From Aphelidium insulamus (lineage: Eukaryota > Aphelidiomycota > Aphelidea > Aphelidiaceae), in contig JAZDSV010000064.1 in the NCBI GenBank assembly GCA_036784855.1, forward strand, positions 1 through 64,000: a stretch of 64,000 bases of DNA, in the 5' to 3' direction. The translations under genes and the position numbers were made by a program. This document shows, one piece after another, positions 47,144-57,916 of this stretch; positions within the stretch are counted from its first letter, which is position 1, and every line of letters begins with the position of its first letter. Below the pieces are notes generated by a model, which saw only the letters and a program-made list of their open reading frames with translations, was not told where the DNA came from and ran no database searches.

Positions 47144-47817
47144 TTAATCTTCAGCGTGCAACTATTACAACAGGTAAGTTGTAATTATAATTGGGGTAAA
47201 GACAGCGCACCTCGCCAGCTATAGCAAGCCATTGCAGCATGCGAATGTGCACATCCTCTGTGGCACTGGGGGGAGTGTCGTGCTGCCAAACCGTAAACTT
47301 GTCAAAGTACGATCGCGGTTTCCAGTACCGACGCGACGCCACCTGCTCATCCTCCTCTTCCTCTTCAGCACCACAAGTGGAACTTTGGTGTGCGTGAGCT
47401 GCCGAAGTTTCCCTGTACACGACACCTATGCATACAGATAAATAAATGGACAGCGGACCAACACTGCACCCAGCACACCCTGATAGTTGGGAGGCAGTTT
47501 GACCGACACCCCAGCCAAGTGACGGCCCCGAAACGTGGCGTCCAGTACTGCGCATTTATAGCGCTTATACAAGGGCTTCATGAAGAACGAACCAGTGTCC
47601 TTTTGAGATGCGCCTTTCTGCTCCGCGGGCATGACCGCAAAGTATCGCGACACCTACTATGCATTAGCCTAGAGAGCGGTAGTCGTGCATCACGGCACGG
47701 GCTAACCGGTGCTGGCCCATCATGATCTATGGCGCAGGGCAGCAAGTGCATGGGCAGCTGGCGATCGGGGCGCGCCTGAACATCTTGCGGCTCCTGGATC
47801 AGTCTGATTTCGCTCAT
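47144..47817 (-). CDS. RNASEH2C: Ribonuclease H2 subunit C
   Basis: Four exons (first 47817-47707, second from 47654, last about 47160-47144). The pattern LPMHLLPCAIDHDGPAPVSRYF, then LDATFRGRHLAG, SVKLPPNYQG, an acidic Glu-rich insert (EEEEEDEQ), YFDKFTVWQHDTPPS and the final WLAIAGELHAED reproduces the small C subunit of RNase H2. That trimer removes ribonucleotides and RNA-DNA hybrids in the nucleus. The last intron leaves a five-codon final exon, giving an ending like the animal protein. A GTG at 47823 precedes the ATG at 47817, and the ATG is used. It lies 65 bp downstream of the fusion gene on the same strand. Confidence 0.9.
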
Positions 47818-47882
47818 TGACACGCGCTATTATTTGCACTATGCTTACATACATACAAGTGCGTCTCTATTAAATAGGTTCA

Positions 47883-49985
47883 CTACTGCGCGCCCCGTCC
47901 ATACCTGGTCGATTACACACAAGTTGTCACTATACTAACATACCTGAGATACAGCTCATCCCTAAAGTGTGAATGCTTTATCCCCGGCGGCCGGGCAATA
48001 CTCCACGCACGGAGCGCTGCATCAACACTGCTCACACGCCTCGTCTCCAGCAGATAGGCGCATATCATGAACCCGGTTCTGTTGTAGCCGTAGTGGCAGT
48101 GCACTATGAACCATTATCAGTATCTTCCAGCTTCAATAATCGATCGACACATACATACCGCAAATTGTCCTTCCCGGTGGAAGCTGGCGGGAGTTGACGG
48201 CATCGACAAACGATTTAACTTGCTCCGCACTGGGCGGGACCTTACTGACTGTGGCCAGCTTCAGATAGCGCTCCGCCAACGGCTCGGTGTGATAGGGTGG
48301 GCGATCTTGCGACAGATCGATGATGAGCGAGGCGTCGGGATTCGCATGGAAAAATGCTCTCGGACAGTGCTGCAGCGCTCAGCATGCGTTGCATATACAG
48401 TTAAATCACACGAGTATAGTGCAGATGTACCTTGGCATCACCTTCGCGCATTACCTTCATGCCGCGCAGGTGACTCGATCCCACCACCGTGGATATGATG
48501 TCTGTCCGCTCCCACTTGGCCAAATTCTTGAGGTCCCACTTTGTGGTTGGGTCGTACTGTGCCCGCAGCGTCACTCCCATGTCCATGGACTGCAGACCGG
48601 CATGCTCCACCAGAAACTGTCCAATAATTGCATTCACCAAGCCGGCATTCTCCATCATGCAGTTCTGCCCGAATTCAATTATTAAATGTTCATTAACTAC
48701 ATCTACCACTTGAAGAAATAGTTTACACGTACATGGCCAGTTTCGGGTACGATTACGGAGCGCGCCAAGCGAACAGCGCGACAAACGGCCAGCACATGAT
48801 CCGTGGGCACATGCACCCGCTCATCCTCGCCCGACATGACCAGCACCGGACACTCTATCTGCTCCCAGTGCGCCCTGGTGGGGAATCCACCTCTCCGCAC
48901 GACAACAGCGCCCCACAGTATGTACTTGAGTGCCACGGTGTCGGACGCGTACCCAATGGCCATCTGCCTGCGCCGAGTGTCTACGGTGGCGTGGCGATAG
49001 AGCATGCGGGACACGCTCTTGGAGTAGAGTCCGTGCCGTCTGTCCCAGAGCCGCAGCAAGTTGAGCACGGTTGTGGGCGTGCAGCTAAGCAGTGCGGCGG
49101 GAATCACACTGCGCCGCGGCACAGAGAAGCGGGCGCCAATTTCAATCAGCGACGCCACGCACGTCTTCATCTTTGGGTACATTAGCACGGTCAACGCGGC
49201 GCCCAAAGAATGGCCAACTAGTACGCACTGGCCGTGCATGCTGTTGCCACTGCCATTGACGGCGGGATCACTTTCAGCGCCGCCATCATGTGAGGTATCG
49301 CGGACAGAGATCGAGTGCGATAACTGTCGATCGTCACTCGCATCAATGACCTCTTCCTGGACAGATATGGCGCGCAGAGCAGCCGCCGGCCCGACCACTG
49401 AGCGCCGATAGTAGTGTACGAATATCGCAACCAGGTCCGTGGCTAGAGAGTCGAGGCGGAAGCATTGATGCGACAAACGCGCCGCGGGAGTACTTTGACC
49501 GTGCCCCAGCAAATCCACCGCCAGCACATTGGCCGTCTGCGAAAAGTGCAGCAGCTGCGCGTCAAACTGGCAACTCTGCCCGCCCAGCCCGTGCACAAAG
49601 TACAGTACCGGCACCTGGTTGCCGCGTGCGTGTGCTGTCAGAGGGAAGTCAATTCCGCTTAACACGCAATGCTAATGGTCATGTACGCACGCTTAAACAC
49701 CACGTGGTAGGAGCGCGTGGCATCCAGTCCCGCACTGCCACCCTTCACGCGCACTTGCCGTCCGTAGCGTCGGCAGAACTCGCTGACAGGCACCGGATTC
49801 TCTGCAACGCGCATTTAGTAGTAGTTCACAAGTGTATTCTGTACGCCCTTACCATGCCTGTCGCGCGCAATGCACCTTGCGGTCCACCCGCGCAACCACC
49901 GCCATGCCAGGTACAGCAGTAGCAGCAGAAGCGGCACGACAGCCAGCACCGTTGCCGCTCCGGCACCGCCAACATACTTGTCCAT
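47883..49985 (-). CDS. membrane-anchored alpha/beta-hydrolase fused to a tyrosine/dual-specificity phosphatase
   Basis: One continuous multi-exon frame. An N-terminal anchor helix (VLAVVPLLLLLLYLAW) is followed by an alpha/beta hydrolase: oxyanion motif VHGLGGQSCQF, nucleophile elbow VGHSLGAA, acid SGEDERVHVP, histidine VPETGH. After a short intron the frame continues into the linker KWDLKNLAKWERTD and the phosphatase domain, with ASLIIDLSQDRPPYHTEP and the P-loop VHCHYGYNRTGF (HCx5R). The last exon probably adds only RYGRGAQ. Both active sites look complete. Exon joins through 49690, 49640 and 48710 keep frame and use GT-AG ends. The substrate is unknown; a lipid-ester or phospho-lipid pathway at a membrane is a reasonable guess. 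The phosphatase half is like the mRNA-capping/atypical DSP group that prefers RNA or phosphotyrosine. Confidence 0.8.
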
Positions 49986-50153
49986 GAGTGATTGAAACGC
50001 TGTGATTATTGCTGTGAGCCCACAGTGATTAACTCACGTTCGGCGCATTCTATAGTTAACAAGCACGAGGCGCCTTACATCTGCAAGTGCAGAGCCTGAA
50101 GACCATTGCACCTCGACAACTTTATATTATAATCACATGAAAAGGCACCAAAT

Positions 50154-51799
50154 TTATTCGGCAACCTTTAGCTTGTCCAGTTCGACTGGCGGCCGCTTCC
50201 ATATCAGCAACCAGAATGCTATGCTTGGTACAATGATGAAACGTATCGCCAATATCACGCCAACAATAAGAGTCAGCAATTCGACCTGCGTCAACAAGAA
50301 TGGTGCAAGCTGCGCCTCCTCCAGTCTGGCAGCGGGCACTACTGGAGATGTTCCAGCGTTCACCTCCACTTTGGGATCTGAGTTGGGATCAAGAGTTTCA
50401 TCGACTTGGTGTATCTCGTCGTTCGTCTCGCTGCTGGATGTTGGTGCAATATGCGTCTCTTCAACTCCGACACCGGTTTCGGTACTCGCGTCTTCATCAT
50501 TATTATCTGCTATTATGAGGCACTGACAATTGAATAGAAAATATCCTTACCTTCTGGCACTTGTTTTCGCCGGTAGTCAGCGTTAACGGCATCATCCACT
50601 GTTTCATCCCGCTGCTGCGGTTGTTGAATCTCCTCACGTTCGCAATTGCTACTTGTTTCGATATTTGGATCGGTGCAATTTGTACCGTTCCTTGACAGAC
50701 TTTCATCCGGTAGTGCAGCGCCGGTAGTTGCGCTATTGGTAGTGGTCAAAGTTAGCGCTTGGGGCGCCTGTGTCTCATCCGCGGACTCTGATGTATCACC
50801 ATATTGGCTCGTGTCGACAATCACTGGTGGTTCAGCAGCTTCCAACGAACTGGGGGTTTCCTCCAGCTCACTTCTATCCGGACACTGACCAATGACGCCA
50901 CCGTAACTCCGGTAAACCTTACCCAGAAAGGCTCGGTGTGTCTGCTCTAGCAGCGGATCGAATGTGTGCGCACCGCCAGATCGAACCATCTCCGCCACCG
51001 TGACGCCAAACACGGCCGATTCCACTTGCATATTACCCAGCTCCATGTTGACGGGTAGCGTTCGCGTCACCTTTCCGTAGCCCAGATACCGTTGCAGCGA
51101 CAGGCAGTGCTGCAGATCCCCGTGCGCCGCCAATGTGTTGCCAAGGAGCCCGGTCTGGATGTGGTCGATGTGATCGTCGGGATTCTCGACAGTGTCTGGT
51201 TCAAAGGTGTGCAGGTGCACGCCGGCCCCATCCTGCTCCTCCGTCAACTCCAGATTAACAATGGCATCAACTGTCCGTATCACGTCTAGCCAGGAGGTGT
51301 ACGTGGACGCGCGATCAACCGTCTGAACAGCGCCAGTCTCGTTCCGGTACAGTGCCACCAGTGCCGACGTGGACATCCCAGCATCCGGTATCAGCATGTG
51401 ATACGAAGCAGTGTTGCCGTACACCTCGCGGTAGACACTGTGCTGGTTCACCGTTACATTATCCCCTTGTACCGCCATCCGACGCTGCTGTCCCATATCG
51501 ACAATGAACTGCAGACCGGCCGCGGCCCCCCTCTGACGCGCCACATAGTACGGCTGACTGTCCGGATGGAGCGCTCTATCACCCAGCGTCCCGTCGCCGG
51601 CCGTGGAATAGATTACGACCAGCCGACTTCGTGGCGTCCGAATCGCGTCACACACGGCCGGAGCCATAAAAAGTTGCCAGTCGTCTTGGTGCGCGACGAG
51701 AACAATGTGCACCGCTGGCTTAATATCTATCGGCAGTGCTGCGGACAGCGCGACCAGCACATTGAACAATAGCAGTGATAGTGATGCCACACACACCAT
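50154..51799 (-). CDS. secreted/membrane PIG-L (LmbE)-like deacetylase
   Basis: Two exons (51799-50551, 50506-50154; intron 44 nt) give 533 residues. A signal peptide (MVCVASLSLLLFNVLVALSA) is followed by the PIG-L fold: VHIVLVAHQDDWQLF provides the His-Asp-Asp metal/catalytic set, and PDDHIDHIQTG the second ligand site. A Thr/Ser/Glu-rich stalk of about 180 residues comes next, then a C-terminal transmembrane helix (LLTLIVGVILAIRFIIV) and a short basic cytosolic tail. The family removes N-acetyl groups from amino sugars, including GlcNAc-PI in GPI synthesis. The HQDD version and the stalk point to an ectoenzyme rather than the ER PIG-L itself. Several NxT/NxS sites fit an extracellular domain. 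Confidence 0.78.
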
Positions 51800-52368
51800 A
51801 TCACGGCACTATATCTGAAGTATGTAGTTATTGTAGTCAGCGGCAGCAGTCATGGGTGTTTATCGCAACTTTTCTGTCGTTGCCACGCCGTGAACAAACA
51901 ATGAACGAATACAAAAGCTTGTTGGAAAGCTTATCTGCGCAGATCTTTGCCATTTGTTTGTTATGAGACCTGGCCGCGCGGCAGTAATTTAATACTTCAA
52001 TAAAATAACATTGTCTCTCAAAAAAGTTGTACGAACGTTTAATCGGGGGACACGCCATTGATGCAGCTGGCTGGATATAATGTGTGAATACCAGATCATA
52101 AATACATTCATCAAAGCAGATGCCCATTAAATAACGGGTTGCAAGGCTTTCTCGCTGGGACCCATAGGATGGAAACTATCATGATTACGCAGATGCACAT
52201 GTCGACCTTCCAGTACCCATGTAGGGGAAGTCTAACTTGTATATATGTAGCGAGAGCAACTATTTATTATGTACATAGCTCAATTATTATGGTCCATCAG
52301 TTCAGTGAGGACAAAATCTCTCCCATTTAACGGGGGTGGACTCCGCTCTGCATCCTCAACAGCGAACA
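51800..52368. other. divergent intergenic region
   Basis: 569 bp between a minus-strand and a plus-strand start codon. Only short chance frames are present, and no repeat or RNA gene was seen. Confidence 0.4.
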
Positions 52369-54492
52369 ATGGTAACAAAAAAGGGCACAGCTGCTGTGGG
52401 CGGGCGTGCGGTATGGCGTCAAAAGGTTCACTGGTTGCTGCTGGTGCCAGAGTCTGTGGCGGCGCCGGGTGGCATTGTGGATACCCATTGCACTAGGTAC
52501 GTCCACTGCAACGGTATGGCCGCTCATCGCTAACACGTGGAACAGTGCGCCTGCAAGGGAGCGCTGGCGCCAATGGGCACTTGACAGGATGGCAGCACAG
52601 CCGGCAGATGGTGTCTCGGTGCTCAGTGCGGTGTGTGAGACAACAGACAAGGCACACCTGTGGGCCGTGCAATGCTGTCAGGCAATTGAGGCGCTGGAAG
52701 TGTCGGCCTGTCGCAGCCGGGTGGATCGTCGATATCGGCTGGTGTGGGTGCTACCGGCTGCGCAAAGCGATGCCGAACAGCTTTGCGTTGGTGTGTGGGA
52801 GATATATCGCAGACTCTCGCAGTACAAGGCGCTGGACAGTGTGCACTTTGTCGGCGAGACGGCGCCATCATCTGGTCCCGGCGCTGTAACCGAGCTGGCC
52901 GATGCAAGCGGTGCCACGTGGCTCGATAAAGACCCTTTTAACAAGTCGCTGCCGGCTCTATGGATCGGCCACGTGATGTGGCACTCCACTTCAGACAAGC
53001 CGACATCAGACGGCGGTAAGTTCATCCATAATGTCGTTATTTCACGGATAATACTCCACAGTGGCAACCATTCTAAAGTCGGATGATACTGGTGAGCCAT
53101 GGAGGATGATCCAGTCATTCAGATTTGAAACTGGTGGTGACGACAAAGATGTGTCACTCGACGGCTCTGCCTCGTGCTTGGCTTCTCCGATATCGCGCCA
53201 TGTGGCCAAGTCTAGACTGTCGCGCTACTCGACCCTCTCAGTTATCAAGACGGCTCCACTCCAGGACGGCGGCAATTTTCCACACTCACTGGAGCTATCT
53301 GTAATTGGCACTGCACTTCCGATGGATTTATCTGCTGGTTCTTTGCTCCATGATACTTTGGTACTGTACTCCGTTCTCCGTTTGTTCACACGCGTATTGA
53401 CGGATGAATCCAGGTAAGGGACGGCTGCTACGTTGTTGCCCGCGTGGAAACATTCGAGACTTTGTACGAGGCACCGAAAGGGATTTACGGCGTGCGCAAA
53501 CACTCGACTGGGATAGAACCTGAGCCACCCATAATGTGGACGCGTCAAGTTCCCACGGAGCACAGCAGCACCATAGCCATGTGGTTCAGTGCAGAAGATA
53601 AAGTGATTCTTGCGTGTCAACTCGATGAGCCGTTCATTCCGCCAACAATATCGTATTCCACGTCGCAGGTTCTCGATGGAGCTTTCTTGCACAACGCAGA
53701 TGATGATTACCTGGACGGACTTCTTTCATCGTTGGAGACCGAGCTGGCGTCAGAAGCCGTAGATTTGTTTGGAACCGCTTTGAACTCGGATAGCGCAATG
53801 AAGTGGGCCACCGGCGGATGTCCATTGCCACACACTATTGTGTCAGCGATGCAACCATCGAGGGTCAGTCGGAGTTGGCTGGCCTTTGCCTCCAAACTAA
53901 AAGTACGATTAAATGATCGCGAGAGCGCTGCGTCCGAGGAAGCGTTGAGGTATGTTATCAGTCTAGAAACAACCTGCTTATTGACAGAGATGTCGACGGT
54001 CCTACTTGGAACTCATATAACATGAACGATACAGTCGACGATAAAATGTGTCCTGATGTGGGCTACTCAGTAGCGACCGAATTGATCAGAGCACCACCGC
54101 TTAGGTATCCGTTCGAGAAATATCACAGCAAAGCACCATCACTTGAAGACACTGAAAATCAAGTCATCCAGCACGCAGCCATGTCCATAAAAGACATTCC
54201 CAGTGGGAGCAGCCTATTCAAAGCAATCTCTACAAACAGGACAGATTCCACGTTTGTGGCGGCGGCAAATTTGGACTTGCCGACTACCACAAGGCAGTCA
54301 TCTCACACCGGCTGCGATGCTCCAAGTGTCGTAAAATCACCGCCAAAGCCGCCGCAGCCACTCAAGCGCAAAATGTCTCTATTTGCAATTGCAAAACAGC
54401 GGCGCAAGGAGGAGCAGGCCCGGGCCAAAGAGCTGGCAGACGCAAAGCGAAAGTCGAGGCAGCGCAAAGTCACTAATAAATCCGTTGAGTAA
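52369..54492 (+). CDS. unrecognised 645-residue protein with basic C-terminal tail
   Basis: Five exons (52369-52496, 52546-53015, 53062-53360, 53414-53949, 53988-54492) join in frame, which supports a real gene. The first third is globular with Trp-rich helices (RERWRQWALDRMAAQPADG; GVWEIYRRLSQYKALDSVHF). The middle alternates beta-like and acidic segments (DDDYLDGLLSSLETELASEA). The last 60 residues are strongly basic and helical (KRKMSLFAIAKQRRKEEQAR, then KRKSRQRK), probably a nuclear localisation or nucleic-acid-binding tail. No signal peptide, transmembrane segment or catalytic motif is seen. I do not recognise the family. Confidence 0.7.
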
Positions 54493-54532
54493 ACAGACTT
54501 TTTCGTGAAAGGAGTTTATTAAAGTGAGTCAA

Positions 54533-54700
54533 TTACTGCCGCGCGGCCAGTGCCATAGCCGTCTCATGCGCCACAATAAAAGAGAGTCGTTGCCACACTC
54601 GCTGAATGCTGACAGAAGCCGCAAGGTTGTCCACGTCTGCCAAGGCTCGGCCAATACGTCGGACAATAGAAATAGTTCGAGTACCAAATGCTCCTAGAGA
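54533..54700 (-). pseudogene. possible retroelement C-terminal remnant
   Basis: In the 235-bp gap between two plus-strand genes the minus strand is open and reads FGTRTISIVRRIGRALADV, ending soon after QRVWQRLSFIVAHETAMALA. The pattern (FGxRT...RRIG, then QRLS...A) recalls the closing segment found in some reverse-transcriptase-bearing non-LTR element proteins. No upstream domain is preserved, so if real it is a small truncated insertion. The match is from memory of a pattern and is weak. Confidence 0.3.
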
Positions 54701-54727
54701 AGTAAACAGACTGTCACAACCAGTGAA

Positions 54728-56758
54728 ATGCACGACACCGATATGGATGCGGGGTCAAGGAAGAGAGCGCGCCTAGAAGACACCACATGTCTCGATGTGC
54801 ACCCCATGTCGCTCGTGTGCAAGTACCTGACCATAAACAGCTTGCTTCAATGTGCCCATGTGAGATGGCATTACACCGGGTTGGCACAACTAATAGGAGC
54901 CAGGTGTCCCGCGCGTGGCGCCAAGCAGTCGACTGTGACTCTCGGGTGTGGCAGGCACGGATAGCGCAGGCCGGCTGGCAGGACAGAATGCTAGCTGACC
55001 TGTCTGCTCCTCGCACGCCATTCATTGCACGTCTACTGTCCAGGCAGCAATGCGCGGACGCCGCGAAACAAGGACCAGACCACCTGCTCTACAAGGCACT
55101 CTATGAGCACTATTGCCGCGTGGGGAACAACTGGCGTTCGGGCCAGGCAAATACTACAACCGTCGCGGTACACGGAGGCAAAATTGTCACCTGCCTCTAC
55201 TTGGACGTCGATCAAGTAATCAGCGCCTCTGACGACCACACTGTTCAGGTGTTTCGCCTCAGCCCTAACAGCGGTATGCTGGTACACACAAATTATGGCA
55301 TGTCATTGTAGTAAAAATATCTACAGGAGGCCCCACGCTGACCAGGACTCTGCACGGGCACGATGGCGGCGTGTGGTGTTTGCAGGTCGTGGGCCGTTGT
55401 CGTGATGTAGTCGTCAGCGGGAGTACCGATCGTACCGTGCGTATCTCGGACACGGTGACCGGGGCCTGTTTATGTGTGTTGCGCGGCCACGCCAGCACAG
55501 TGCGCAGTATGGCTGCCATCCCGGAACTTGGTCACACTCCCGTAGGCGACCCTGCTCCTACCGATTGTGATGATACTGCTCCCACTACAACTCAAACCAG
55601 CAACCGCCCCAATTCCAAGTGGATATGGCTGAATGAGAAATCAATCAGACAACTGTTGGCAGCACATGAATTCCCTGGTGCAGCTACGATTGCGCTTACC
55701 GGGTCGCATACCGATCCAGCCGTCGAATTGGGTTACTGGTTTGAGGTGGAAGCATTTCTGATCATTACGGGATCTCGAGACAAGACTCTGCATATTTGGC
55801 GCATTGAATTGCTCCACATTCCCGATGATTTGCGTCAGCTATTAAATACCGCGGAAAGGAACGCGGTCAAGCATGCAGGTTCGTGCGGTCATGTCAAGTG
55901 GAAAAATTGTAATCCAATTAGATTCCGCTGTAGATGTCGGCAATGATGAGAGATACATATATCCCGAAATGCACTACTTTACCAGGACAAAGTTGGTGCG
56001 AAAGTTGGAGGGACACACGAACTCAATTCGCTCTATTGCTGCTTGTCCCGTTCTGGCCGTCTCTGGGTCTTACGACAAATCTGTGAGGGTGTGGAGTCTA
56101 CAACGCGACAATTGTGGCGACTGTTTGCATGTGCTCCGTGGTCATACGGACGAGGTGTACAGCGTCGCATGTGACTCTGCTGGCACGGTGGCATGTAGTG
56201 GGGGAACGGATACCACTGTGAGGGTATGGGACTGCAAGACTGGCACGTGTCGGTACGTACTTCGAGGTACGTCGGCAATTTTTTTACATTAATATTGATG
56301 CATTAATATGGGAAGGTCACACGTCGATTGTCGGCATTGTTACCTTGGCAAGTATTCCTGGCGGGATGTCTGCAACTAGTGCACTCCCCCGCGATGAATT
56401 GATGTTATTCTCTGCCTCCGGCAATGGAAACGTGTGCATGTGGAACATGAACGACGGCAGTCTCATATCCACATTGCATGAATCCAGCGAATCTATAACT
56501 GCCCTATCTGTCCACGGTGACATGTGCGTGACAGGTGGCGGAGGCTCTGTTAAGCTGTGGAAAATCAGACAGGACGGAGGATCATTAGTGCGGGATATAT
56601 CAGGTGTAACACAAATGGCTACCAGTAACTGCTGGCCGATGTGTAGTGTTTGGCGCATTGCAATGGACCATCGCCGACTAGCAATTGCACATCATCGCGA
56701 CGCGCAAACCTGGTTGACCATTATGGACTTTGGCGAACATCATGATAATAAACAGTAA
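54728..56758 (+). CDS. Cdc4/FBXW7-like WD40 protein with shortened F-box
   Basis: Five exons (54728-54859, 54904-55273, 55327-55878, 55934-56266, 56316-56758) give 609 residues. After a short basic start comes an F-box remnant (LDVHPMSLVCKYLTINSLLQ, then CAHVSRAWRQAV) that lacks the usual LPxEL entry. A WD40 propeller follows: GHDGGVWCLQVVG, SGSTDRTVRISD, LRGHASTVRSMAA, ITGSRDKTLHIW, LEGHTNSIRSIA, SGSYDKSVRVWSL and CSGGTDTTVRVWDC. Cdc4/FBXW7 proteins select phospho-degron substrates for SCF ubiquitin ligases. It is a diverged paralogue of the minus-strand gene at 57917-61484. Intron positions at CAH|VSRAWR, at G|GPTLTRTL and before HTS are shared. The 240-residue N-terminal region of that copy is missing, and Skp1 binding may be weak. 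Confidence 0.88.
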
Positions 56759-56938
56759 AAGGTGCATGAACTCAGTAGACTCATACAGCAAAAGTATGAC
56801 ACTAAATATGACCTAATATTTATAAGATGTTCAGCGGTGTGTAGAGTGGTAAATATTAAGAGACACGCACCTTAAGGGTTTAAGGCTTAAACCCTTGACT
56901 TAACACACAACAATAGACAACAGACAACAGACACAGAG

Positions 56939-57871
56939 ATGCAATCCATGCTGCGGCGGTCGTTGACGCGTTATGCGCTCCAGCTGGAGCACCGGCCATT
57001 CGCGGCCAACATGGTCACTGCGGGAATCCTCTGGGGCGCCGGCGACGCTCTATGCCAGTACATTGAGCCGGCCACCACCACCCCCACCGAGCCGTCACGG
57101 AAACCGTACGCCGCGGATCCTCTGCAGGCGCAGTTGACTGCAGCGCCGCAGTCACGCTTCGACTTGAAGAGAATGGCCATCATGTCCACCTTTGGCTTCT
57201 GCTGCGCCGGTGTGTCTCCGTGACTATTTTGTGGCGCTTACTTTCATACATCTGTCGCGCGTGTATGTGCCCTGCCCTCCCTGCTCTCTGTAGTGTGTGT
57301 CTGCCTGACTGTGTATATACTCGCTACTCGTATCTACAGTAGATGTGTATATCAACTAATGTGTTCGCCGTGGCAGGACCGGCGTATGCACTGTGGTATC
57401 GCGCGCTGGACATATCACTGGCACGGATATTCTATCACCCGGAAAAGATGCGCGCCGCCGTGCCGCCCGTGCCCACCGGTCGCTGGCAGACCCCGTGGCA
57501 TCAGAAATGGAAGATGACCATTGCCAAGGTGGTGTCGGACTTTCTGATCTTTGACCCGCCGTTCCTGTGCCTCTTCTTCACCACCACGCAACTGCTAGCC
57601 GGCCACACTGTGCGCGACGGCATAGAGAAACTTCGCGCCGACCTACTCTCCACCTACTGGATGGACGTCAAGGGTACGTACAGTTAATGTGGAGCATATC
57701 GTTATAATTAAGTTGTATATAATATGCCGCTCAGTGTGGACACCGATACAACTGCTCAACTTTCGCTACGTGCCGGTCATGTACCAGCCCGTTGTCGTCA
57801 ACGTGGGCAACATTGGCTGGAATGCGTACCTGAGCTACGTGCAGCACCGTCCAGTCCAGGACACCAAATAG
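56939..57871 (+). CDS. Mpv17/PMP22-family membrane protein
   Basis: Three exons (56939-57209, 57377-57673, 57735-57871) give 234 residues. The features are those of Mpv17/Sym1/PXMP2: MLRRSLTRYALQLEHRPFAANMVTAG, GILWGAGDALCQYIE, GPAYALWYRALD, the helix KVVSDFLIFDPPFLCLFF, YWMDVKVWTPIQLLNFRYVP and WNAYLSY. About four transmembrane helices are expected. Family members form channels or stress-response proteins in the mitochondrial inner membrane or peroxisome. The first intron (167 nt) is long for this genome. It sits between the two inverted F-box/WD40 paralogues, with its stop only 45 bp from the minus-strand one. Confidence 0.9.
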
Positions 57872-57916
57872 ACACCATATAATATCAGCGTACATTCAGT
57901 GTATGCACAACAACGT

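Noticed and set aside
50154-51799. loss of PIG-L activity because HPDDE is HQDDW
   Set aside because: The His and both Asp residues are kept, and I recall HQDD variants in eukaryotic secreted members of the family, so inactivation is not implied.
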